Shown in pieces: positions 24,563 through 36,500 of a DNA stretch of 64,000 nucleotides. The translations under genes were made by a program, and so were the position numbers. Location of the stretch: NCBI GenBank assembly GCA_949358305.1, contig OX442315.1, positions 34,994,427-35,058,426 on the forward strand, written 5' to 3'. The notes below the pieces were generated by a model that was given only the letters and a program-made list of their open reading frames with translations, was not told the origin of the DNA and searched no databases. This stretch comes from Strigamia acuminata (taxonomy: Eukaryota; Arthropoda; Chilopoda; Geophilomorpha; Linotaeniidae). Every line of letters starts with the position of its first letter. Position 1 is the stretch's first letter.

Positions 24563-27500
24563 ATTTGACTCAAACAATTTCGATATCCCGGTATTTCTCA
24601 GTTTTGTCGTAAGGTTAGCAAATTCTATCCCGGACAGGCCCCCACGTGTCGTGATTCGACTTTGTGGTTAAAGATAATAAATAATACACTCGGGAATACA
24701 ATATATTTCAAATACTGCTTTATTAAAACACGCTTACTAATACAAATATAAGTCAAGATGTTTCCTGTGTTGGTCCTCGGATTCGGCTGCGAATACGAGT
24801 TGCCGCTAAACAATGGCGGATCCAATTGTTTAGTCCTACGCGTGGTCTATGTTTGTTGTCTAGGGTATTTCCACGTGTTATTATGAACACGCGAGAATTC
24901 GCTTTCTCGTGCGAATTAAACGAATATCGTTCGAATATTTATTCTAGCGTAGATTGGCTACGCTAAATAAACGTGGCTGTTGTACAGTTGAGATGGTCAG
25001 CGGGCACCGGTCCTCGATCAATCCGTGAAACGGCCTGAAAGGTGAGGTAAATGGTGCTCTTGCTGAAATGTGGTAACTGTAGTGTCGTTTCCGGTCAAGT
25101 ATCGGCGTTATATACTAACCGGAAATGACGTCATATGCAAATCCTTCCGATTATGCAGGTTCGCAGAAACACGAGACTAGTCAGTCTAGTCGGTATTTCT
25201 AGCGCGCTCTAGTGGCGAGTATTAGTAACACAATAATCACCGCTAATTACTTCTTCAGGTGATGCCGAATCACCACAGTGCAAACGGGTTTAAACGATCG
25301 TTTATGAGTTATTGAATGCGCCTAGTGTGTTTGAATTTGGCATCAAGATATCAGGCGCAGACTATAGACCATAGAGCCACGTGATTGGACATCAAGCTTT
25401 TACAGAAGATGGAATTCTACGGCTTTTTATGATTGCTGGAGGCCGCCATTTTTTTTTTACCAAGTCTACACCCTATCTAATGGAAAAATCACACATCTGT
25501 CAAAGTGGATTTTGTACATTTCCGCTTCTATGAAAATTTGCAGGACCGATTCATCAAACTTAAGCTGAAGTGCAAGCTAGTAGTTCAATCAGCTTCATTT
25601 TCCATCAAGAAATTTCTTACAGTAAGCTTGTCTCAATGAAAACACGCCTTAAGTCACTAAACAAAAATTAGCATTTAATGAATTCATTGACTTCTCATCA
25701 ATCATCACGCCTTCAGTGCCTTAAAATGTTAAATTTAACACACGGCCGGATTTATATCCAGGCTAAAGGCACACAACGAAAGCCCACGCAATTAGGGGCC
25801 CCCAAAGTTAAAAAAGGTAATTTCTATCGAGCCATAGGCAGCAAACATGGGTTAATCAAGATGGCGGCTGATTACCCAACCATCTTTTATAGATCCCCGT
25901 TTGATTGAAGCGCGAACTAGTGTCGGTTTTTAGCACTATGCTCTTTGTTTTCGTAAAGGCGTCTAAATCAGCGATGCAACCTACATTTTATATTCTTTGT
26001 TTGTTATTTTCAGGTGACTTATTCGTTTTAGTGTACAGCGTGGATAATTTAGAGTCGTTTCAAGAAGTATGTCGTTTACGAGATCAAATCGTGGAGACGA
26101 AGATGGGAGCAGAAAACAAAAAAAAGAAACCCAATGCTGTGCCTATGGTCATCGTAGGAAACAAATGTGATAAAGACGAACGTGAAAGGTGCGTTTTAAT
26201 ATAACATTCCAACACCATTTTTTTGTTTATACTTTTTGTTTCTGAATCAGTTTTGGGTTGTTTTTAACATGTGTTTATTTGTATTGAGGGTTCGGATTTT
26301 ATACAGTGATTTTAATTGGCTTTTTGGCTTTAAAAAATGTTTTAAGTAGTTTTTATACAAAACAAAAAAGACGGAGATACTTCTGAGGTTAGTGGCTCTG
26401 GAATGAGACCATTATTTCCACTTTTTCTTTGTTATTTATTTCATTTTTTTTTGTTTTTTTTTAGAAGCTTTTACAAATTAAATGTGTGAAAGACAAAGAA
26501 AACTTTTTTATTTTATTTTCTTTTTTCTTTTTATCTTATCCCAACAGACTTGAAGTTGAAAAGTTGAAAAGTTTCTATTTTTTTTTTTAGATTTATTTAA
26601 ATTTTATTTTCTTTAAAAAAAATTGGATTTATTAAAGTTGAAACCGAAATGATATCATCCAATTTTTGAGTATAAGAGACTTATCCTCCTTAAATATTTT
26701 ACAGATGAAGCAAATGACGATATTTTTATTACAACTTGTAAAAGTTTCTTATAAAGAGCATAGGCATAAGGCACCGATAGCTATACAAGACGCTAGGCGC
26801 ATTGATAAAGTCATTTAGACTAAACAGCATTTTAATCAACATACCGTAGTTTGCCGATTAAGAGTCGCCCTCGAATTGTAGCCACCCTCGAATAGTAGCC
26901 GCGGCTGAGACACCAAGAATAGCGTATTTTTGCAAAAGTACTGTGTTTTTTTCGTGTTTAAGGATAAACGTACGCTTCGTTCCTGACGTTCAGAATCCGT
27001 TTGTGACATTAAACAAATGTAACGAACGAAACACCGAAATTGTAATTGCTGACAAAAATGGCAGTTTTGAATTAGAGCCGCATTAACTTCGGCATAATCT
27101 ACACTAAATACAGTCGAAACTCTTTGTAACGAATCGCGATATAACGAATTATCGATATAACGAATACCTAAAAATGGCTGGTTAAAAAATTTCGATTTAA
27201 CGAATTCTCGTTATAACGAATCGATTTTTCAGGTCCCTTGCCATTCGTTATAAAGAGTTTCGACTGTAGTCCTAAATTGTGATCAGTTTGGATATAACTC
27301 AAAGTTACAGTACACGCAGTTGTCAAATCAGTCAGTGTGTTCAATCTGGTCAAGTAAAAGTAGATACCTTTTGTTACTTTCTTTTCTTTTGTTCCTTTTG
27401 GTCAGCAAATATGCCGTTAAAAACGTCATCGCTTGCAAAAGTAAAGTGTTAAAAGGTACTTCAGCAAAAGAGTTTTCTTTTGAGTTAGTGACACGATCTG

Positions 27501-30500
27501 CATCTGCGCATGCGTCATTGCTTTCTACGATTAAGTGCGTTCATTCAAAAGCACATTTTCTTCTTTTTGGAAAAGGAGGAAAAAGAAAAAAACTTACTTT
27601 TCTTTTTGAAATTGAACGCGCCTGATGTGTTGTTCTTTTACAAGCGGTGTAGGGAAAAGGATGAAAAGGATAATTAACTTCCCCTTTTTGCAAATTGATT
27701 CTTTTGATTTTTGGTGACTTATCATTTGATAAACAGGAGAGCCGTTCTCGGACTTCTTTTATTTTACTGTACTTTACCGATTAAGAGTCGCCCTCGAATA
27801 GTAGCCGCCGCAAAGACACCTAGAATACCGTATTTTTGCAAAAGTACGGTATTGTTCCCGTATTTAACCTCACGAATGATGAACGTACGTTTCGTTCGTG
27901 ACGTTCAGACTTCGCTTGTTACATTAAACAAATGTAACAAACAAAAAAGCGATATTGTAATTGCTGACAAAAATGGCAGTTTTGAATAAGATCTGCAGCT
28001 CTTAATCGATAAAATACCGTATTTTGAATTTATGCAGAGTCCCATTCGCCCACTAATTGTGCATGTCATAGCTATTGATGTTGGTTACATTATGATATCC
28101 GTATAATTTAATGATAATAATAATATCAACCTTGTGGAGCCCCTGGATATCACAAAACCCTGGGATTCCCTGGAATACAATTTGAGAACCAGAACCATGG
28201 GCTACAATATTGTTGACTGGCAAAATTTAATGATTCAGGCCAGTTGGATCAATAATTTTCTTGAAAAATTGCTATACAAATAAATTGACTGTGTTTACTT
28301 TGCTTTACAAATTTAGAAGAAAAATTTATATATTTTTTTTTATGCTAGACATACATTTAAAGAATTTATACATAAACACTTAATGAACCCACCTATAGTT
28401 TTTTTTTCTTTTTAAGATTTTTTGTACATAACGAATTCGCAATAAAATCTCTATAAAATCAATACATCCTTCTGTAGATGTGGCAAAATGATGCCAATTG
28501 TCGAATTCCTTTCGGCATTTTTGTGGTAAACAAGATGTTTTATTATTTTCTGCTGTAATGCAGAAATATATTCACATGCAGAGTGAATCACAATGGTCAA
28601 ATACAGCTCCGAAGGTAAAATTATAACTTTTATTTCGATATCAAAATCAAACTGAAAATCCGGGGTCTGCCCACCGGAAGAGAATTCCGGTTATTTTTTG
28701 GTACCCCTTGTACATGATTTTTAGAAATAATAATAATACGACTACTGTAGTCACTCAAGTGTAAAGCACGGATATTTATGCAAAATAAAATTTGTTTTAT
28801 GCGCATAAAATATGCACCAAAAATTCCATTTTAGGCAAAAGAAAGTATAACAATATGGAAAATAAAAAAATTTATTCAAGTGAAATCATGTGTTAAATAA
28901 CAACTTACAATAATGCCATTTCCAAGTGTTCTTGATGTAAATTAATTTTTAATTTTTTTATTTCTTAATTTCTTAAAACTCTTGCCAGAAGCACAGTTAT
29001 TTACTTCCCCTAGTGTCTGCTTTTGGCGAAGTCCTCTGTTTTCCGAACGCAAATCATACTTACGCGTTACGTATTTTCTGATTTTCGCAATATATGCATT
29101 TATAGCCAATTTTGACTATTTTTGCAAAAAAAAATTTTTATATTTATTTATGCATTTATTTTATATTTTAAACTTTTGTCTTGGTGCGCGAAAAAAAATT
29201 AAATTTAGTTTGTCGGCTTTTCACGATCAGAATTCAAAGTTTTTCCTCTAGCTTGGATTGCACACACATGCCAGCCAATCAGTGAAGTTTGAAAACTGAA
29301 GAGCATGGTATTAGCGTGATATCTTTTATACTGAGCTGAATTTTTGGAAGGCAAGATGCACTGATGCATGCTAATGATTTTAACATATTAAAATACACAA
29401 TCCGCGTGTGTGGGGAAACTGAAGCCTTTAAGTATTTGATTGGATTATTGGGATAAGAGGGAGATTACTTGAGCGACAGGAAGAGAAATTGCTGCCGACA
29501 ATGTCAAGGACAAACCGTATAGTTCTAGCATTTTTGTTGTTGTTGTGGTGCCTATTCAAGGGAAAATAAAATTAGTGGTGTAACTACTATTACGTGCGGT
29601 TAATGGTGCTGAAGGGCCCGCGAAGTTAAGGCTGATTGCCTGATTTGCATTTGCAAGAACGTACAGAAAGTAAACTTTCTAATTGCAGATTGGTTAACAC
29701 TTTCTTGCAAACTTTCCATGTATAAAATATAGTTTTATGTACATACAGGGTGGTCAGAAAGTCTGGTTCTCAGTAAATAATTTCCAAACTGTTTTAGATG
29801 TTGATTCAGCAAAATTATTGTATAGGTAATATGTCGGGGGAAATCCAATTATGACATCCAATTTGACCTCTGAGGTCAACTTCAAGGTCATCCATATTGT
29901 AACTTGAGAACCGTGACAGATAGAGCAAAAAGGTGAATTAGAAAGTTATAGAGCATCATCCAATTAGTCTAGAACCATTCTTAAAAAAATTATTTCATAC
30001 TGCAAAGTTTTGAGAAAAAAGTTCTGAAACGTTAGTCTACTCAGTTTTGTAACCTAAAACTATCATGTTGGAATGTATTTCCAAAATAAATTATTTTTTT
30101 TCTTTTGTGTTTCCTCTCGTCCAATTACAAGTATGACCCAATAAAGTGTCCTAATTGAGGATTAGCTTGGTTGCCTCAATAGTTTTAGGTCACAAAGCTG
30201 AGTTACAATGCTGAGTAGACTAATGTTTCAGACCTTTTTTCTCAAAACTTTTCAGTATGGAATAATTTTTTTAAGAACGGTTCTAGACTAATTGGATGAT
30301 GATCTATAACTTTCTAATTCACTTTTTTGCTCTATCTGTCACGGTTCTCGAGTTACAATATGGATGACCTTGAAGATGACCTCAGAGGTCAAATTGGATA
30401 TCATAATTGGATTTCCCCCGACATACTACCCTTACAATAATTTTTCTGAATCAACATCTAGAACAGTTTGGGAATTATTTACTGAGAACCAGATTTTCTG

Positions 30501-33500
30501 ACCACCCTGTATAAATGTAAAACTCATGTTTGTTCTGTTTATTGGTTGCTTTGTCTGGAAAGCACATAATTTTGAAATTTTGGCCTTTACCTAGGCAATC
30601 GATTACAATGTCTGTACATTGTAATGCAATTCTGGTGTTTGGGTCTATTTTTTTGGATCACTACACCAGTAAAATGGCTCGACCAATGGGATTTGGGGGC
30701 CTTTTTGAGTTTAACAAGAGTATACCAACTTTATTTTGATCAAATATTTTTATTGGCTGTGTGAAGTAAGATTTTCAGTCAGACGGCTGGGTTTTTCCGT
30801 CACAGTTCTGGTTTTGGATGCTTTGTCCCTGTGTGCCAAGAAACTTTCGTGGGACGCAACATTGCCCCAGTTTTTAAAAATTGATCAATAGACCTTTGGA
30901 AAAATGAGGTGATACGATCAAGTGGTTGCACCCTTCTATGAGAAAAAGCATTGCAAAATAACATTGTAACATTGTTAATTTGTAGTTTTCTTATTGTGAG
31001 CGGAGCCTAACTGCATTATATCATAATGTTCCAATGGTGTATTGCAGGAGAAGCATCTGGTAAATGTTTGTGTTCGCATGGTTCAACATTGATCTGCCGT
31101 TGCACAGTTTTAAGCTAGGTTCACACTTGTGTTCACACTAGACGCAATGCAAGAAAACTGACGCAACGCAAGCTGCTTGCGACCAAAAAATCTTGACGTT
31201 GACGCCAATTCCTGCTTCAACTGCAAGTTGAAGTAAGCGACGCAACGCAAGGAAGGGTCTTGCGGTCAACTAGTCACGATCGACTCCAACTTTCGTCGAT
31301 TCACGTCTGGTTGGCGAGACTTTGCCAAATGCAAACAGGCCGCCATTTTCGGATTCTGGAACTAGTTCTAGAATTAGATCCAATTCCAGGTTTCATTGAA
31401 ACCATCTGATTGGCCAGACGCAACATCAATTGTTTCAGCTCTGCTCACGCGTGCCCTACAGCGTGAACAGACTCTGCGTTGCGTTTCACTAATTTTCCCT
31501 TCAGTTGCGTCTAGTGTGAACACAAGTGTGAACATAGCTTTAGGGCTAGTCTTGTAGTCGTCCTCTACATGGATAGTAGCAATTTTTGCATTTCCAATAA
31601 ATTCGTAACAATTGTTGACTAAATGTCAACAAACATTCTGTCAACAAAACGATCTGCCTAGTTAGTCGATGTCAATCATTTATTTAAAAGGGGTGTCGAC
31701 GAACTGTTTCATTGACGAATTGATCGAACCCCGTTGCTATACGGTATGTCTTCTTTTCCATTTCCTCTTTTTCAGAACTTTAACTTCCATCAGGGCAAAC
31801 TTTTTAAATAATTAAAAATGTTCGGGTTTTTGTTTTTGCCAGATGTGGATGAACACAGACTAAATGCTTTACAAAAAAAATTAAATTCGCACATGTGCAT
31901 GGCTCGACTGTGGCACATGTACACGCTTTGTCTGTAAAATTACCATGAATTCATTCTTTGCAAACTGAATTAATTAATTGAATTGGATTGATCAACTCTT
32001 TTTAAATCAATTTTAGTATCATAAAAATTAATTTAAAGGTTTTTTTGGGACTAAAATTTAAAAAGTTACCCCTGTATTAAAATTTAAAATTTGCATTAAG
32101 TTGTTGTTAGTTTTAAGTTATCGTTACGTGCGTATTGCGCGCGCTCATATACAGGATGTCCCAAAAGTCTTAACCCCTCTAAATATTTCGTGAGCAATTG
32201 CATCTAGGCCAACTTTGATGAAGCGATCGTATAGGAAGTTGGGTGAGAGCAATCCAATGATGTCATCAAATTTGACCTTGAAGGCCATTTTCAAGGTCAT
32301 TTACTTGCTAACTTCTAAACCAATCAGGTTAGAGAAAAATTTTCAATTACAAAGTTGTAGAGAACCATCTAATTAGTCTAGAACTGTTCTTAAAAAAATT
32401 ATTTCTTACTGAAAAGTTTTGAGAAAAAAAGGTTTGAAACACCCTGTATTGTTGTAATTATCAAACACACTTCGACTCACGTAGTTCATCGAGTAAACAC
32501 TTGTTTTATGTTCAACCTTTCAACTCGCATGTCACCGTCCATTGTTGTTCAACTTTTGTACAGTAACCCACAGGTATTCTTCCGCAAACTCTATTATCTT
32601 TTTTAAATTAAAAATTAAAATCCCCAGTTTGTTTTTTGCTGTGTTGAAAATGAGGAGGAAAATCTTTCTTGCATCTGTTTTTTTTTTGATGGCACATGCA
32701 GTATGCGGGTATGTGTGCGTCCCTAAGGCCATACTCTCACTCTTCTAATCCTTGATGCCAATTACTATGTTTGCACCGACCCATTTTTCTGGAAAAGTTG
32801 TCGTGTAAACATGCTCAATATGTGCAAACATGCAAACAACCTGAAAACATAAAATCTACTTGAATGAGGAATAGAATTTTATTTTTAGCACAAAGAAAAA
32901 AGAAAAGAAAAAAACACATTTATTTGTTTTGGAAGTAACAATCCTTTTGATTTTTAATTGTCATCACTTTTTACCCCCATTTTTTTCCAATTTTGATTGT
33001 TTTGACTCTAGGCATTGCATTAATCGATTTACAATGCAAAAAAGTCTGCTGTTAGTTAATATTCTAGTGGAGGGATTTTATGATGTGGTTGTTGTGCTAT
33101 CAATTTTCATGCTATAATTGCATTTGCTTTCTCACAGCCAATTTCTCTTTGATCTGATAAGGCTTGATGATGTTTCCACGAACCATGTCACACAATGGAT
33201 GCTTCCAGTTACACACTATACAGTCGTGTTCAAAAAAACTGGACCCTCACTCTAGGCTGGCAATTTAAATTGTGAGTAATTTTGTGTTTTACCACTAGGT
33301 TAAACACCAGACATCAACAGGTGATAATACTTGTTTAATACTTGTATAGCAGACAAGGGTGTTTAACCTAGTGGCAAAACATGAAATTACCCACAATTTC
33401 AATTGACAGCCTAGAGTGAGGGTCCAGTTTTTTTTAACACTACTTGTACATTGGAAATTTGGACCCATATTACTACTTGTATAATCTGACGTTAATACTT

Positions 33501-36500
33501 TAAATTGCTTTTTATAAACAGGAGATGATGGGCGGATTATAACAATTTTTTCCCACAAAATATCCATACGCAAAAACTCGCGACAATTTCTACAGTTTGC
33601 TAAAGTTTATACGATTCAACTTCTTTGCGGGTTGGTTATTGCATTACTTTCGCAGAAAATTCGCCAAAAAGAAAAATATGTTTAAAGCCTGAATAGATGG
33701 TGGAAGTTGTTGTCGGTTTCATCCGTGCATATCTTGTTTCTTAGAACGACTTCAGGCCCCAGGTGATGTTTGACCTTATATGTTGGGCGACCTTAGCTTG
33801 TGTTTCAGTAGAAGTGACCAGTCCAAACTGACCCTTAGCGGTTTTTGAAAGCTAAGAGCTTTTGCCTAAACTGGCATAAAAAAGAAGCAACTAAAGGTGG
33901 AAACACAAGGGAGCCGGTAAAATTCCAAAGCTTGCTGGTACAAGTTTAAAGAGGGAGTCATTTACAAGCTCACTTGACCCGCTTTTGGCTTACCAGCTTA
34001 ACCGGCAAACTCAAGCTAGCTAGGTAGCTGCCAGCAAAATCTCCTCCAAGAATTTCCTCCCGATTCTGATTGGCTGTCAAAGTCACATGACCAAAACACC
34101 AGCAAGCTTGAAGCTGGTAAATCAAACTCAGTTTGATCGGAGCAGGTGTGTACAAGCTCGCTTCAAAACAAAGCTTTGAATAAAAACGCAAGATGTTGCA
34201 ACGTTCCTATAACGTTGGAACCATCCTCTGCTACCAGTATTGTGTTTGCTCAAGCGGGCGAGTTTTTAGCCGCTTTTTCAAGTAAAAGCAAGCTTTGGAA
34301 TTTTACCCGCTCCCTTGTGTTTCCACCTCAAAAAATATATCTCGACTAACAGCGTAAGAAACACCAATAAGAAAACTCTTGTGTGGTTGTTAGGACATTT
34401 TGGCTCGTGATTTAGTTGAGTCTCGGGTAACTTAATTGGTAGAGCAAATGGGGTATCGGACTTCAACTTCTGGTTTGCGAATTTGCGGCAAATGAGGAGG
34501 AATCATTCGCACACTAGCGAGTCATTTTTAATGAAGACATTTCCAGATAATTAAATTCTATTAAATATGATACCTTATACTAGAGAGTAATCTTTAAATG
34601 TCATTTATTATTAACTGTTGTGGTTTGCGTGTAAGCCAGCACAAGTATTTAAGTTGAATTCTTGCTTAAATCCTTGAGGAAATCGGTTTAAAACTAATTG
34701 AATGCAGGTATTAATTTCTGCGAATTTAACATTCCTCGTACGTCAGAGGATTCATCGGTTAATCGTTGACAAAAAAAACTTGTTTTTCTTGATGCAACTC
34801 TATTGTACGCTGTATTTAATCGATATTTCTCTAATCTTGTTATTGTTGAATATTTTATTTCTAGCTTTGTCCTGAATAAGAAATTTGTAGACTTGCAAAT
34901 TTAGTTTGTACTTGCTGCAAGATAACTTAAACTTTAGCCCCAGACACCTTCATTAGTCAAACATCTTTCTTATGCTAAACGACTGAAAATTACCTCCTTA
35001 AGCTGTTTTCATTTTGTATCCAACGGATAATAATGAACCTGAAATAAAGTTACACGACGGTACAAACCCGGCAAGGGCAAAATAATCAATTTTCTATTTT
35101 TATTCCGTTTGATGACAAGTAGCAAAAAAATATTTTCACATAATTTGTACCTCACCTGTTTATCACGTCTTAAGACTAACATCAAAGGAAACCAATTCAA
35201 TGCTTATTAACAAAAATTTTGTGAGTTTCTATGATGTCAATTATCGTATTACCTCACATAAAGCGGCTTGCCGTTGGGCATGGGTTTAGCAGGTTTTTAA
35301 AATTTCGTCCAAAAAGTGTATACCGGCATGCCGATATAAAACGAAACATGCCGGTATAAATGAAAAACTTTTTTTTCTTGTTTTTTTTTTTCAAGAGCCC
35401 AGATGAATAATTATATTGAATTTTGGGTCTGAAATTTAAGTTTTATTGATATTCTGAAGATTACTACTAAAATTTGGGAAATGTTATACAAATTTCCTAC
35501 ATTTTGGACATCTCAAAATGATTTTTTTGGTTGTTTTGGCTAAATTCTTTAAAAAAAAATTTGTACTCACTTACACCGGCATGCGGTTATAAATGAGGTT
35601 TATCGGCACGCCGGTATAACTCGAATTATACCGGCATCCGGCTTAATGTGAGGTAATACGGTATGTATTAGCGCCATCTAGCGCAATCCGTTAATACCGT
35701 AATAAATTGTTAACGGAACTACTTCCGGTTTTATGCTAACTCCTAAAGCTAGGTTCACACTTGTGTTCACACTAGAATTAGTCAAATGCAACGCAGAGTC
35801 TGTTCACACTGTAGGATACGCGTGAACAGAGCCGAAACAATTAATGTTGCGTCAGATGGTTTCAATGAAACCTGAAATTGGATCTAGTTCTAGAACTATA
35901 TCCAGAATCCGAAAATGGCGGCCTGTTTGCATGTGGCAAAGTCTCGCCAACCAGACGCGAATCGACGAGAGTTGGAGTCGATCGTGATTGGTTGGCCGCA
36001 AGACCTTTCCTTGCGTTGCGTCGCTTACTTCAACTTGGAGGTAAAGCAGGAATTGGCGTCAACGTCAAGATTTTTTGGACGCAAGCAGCTTGTGTTACGT
36101 CAGTTTTCTTGCGTTGCGTCTAGTGTGAACACAAGTGTGAACCTAGCTTAACACGTTGTTCCTTATTCTAACAACCCTTTAAATCCTTCGATATGCATCA
36201 CAAACAATAATTATAACGCCAAATTTTATTTTCTAATAAATATGCGATGTAGGTAATTGCTTGTTTCAGCTTTAGTATAAGTTTTTGTTGGGGAAAATGT
36301 AGGCCTGTGATGAGTCTAAAATAGCAGGAATCCATTAAGTAAGTTTGGCTAACATGCCAAACTGTTGGCAGCCATCTTTAACGCTTTGGCGGTGAAAACA
36401 GAATGACATATGTTAGAGAGTTGGTACTCTCTGCATTGAATTACAAAGAACAAATCATAAATACATTGAATGAGGAGATTTGTCCTGTAGAAAGTCAATA

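Larger units (their letters stand above)
19062..25277 (-). mobile_element. Composite gag-only LTR retrotransposon (Ty3/gypsy-like)
   Basis: A 6.2 kb element inserted in reverse in RASD intron 1. Outer LTRs 24647-25277 (5') and 19062-19692 (3') are each 631 bp and look identical by eye, with TG...CA ends and a 4-bp flanking repeat GTGC (19058-19061 and 25278-25281). In element order it reads 5' LTR, primer-binding site, poly(A) leader, 1012-aa gag, polypurine tract, internal LTR (20563-21191), inverted repeat, 212-aa frame, polypurine tract, 3' LTR. No protease, reverse transcriptase, RNase H or integrase is present, so movement would need enzymes in trans, like the TR-GAG elements known from plants and the wider class of nonautonomous gypsy elements. 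Identical outer LTRs imply a recent insertion. Confidence 0.9.
14045..26013 (+). other. RASD intron 1
   Basis: Runs between ACAG|GTAATG and TTTTCAG|GTGACT. It contains a 28-bp array, several TIR elements and the 6.2 kb LTR retroelement at 19062-25277. The stretches 15120-16060, 16470-17490 and 17720-19060 show no gene or clear repeat. Confidence 0.85.

Noticed and set aside
35878-36151. Two overlapping frames of about 80 codons
   Set aside because: They lie within a Harbinger-type MITE and are not kept as frames in the other copy.
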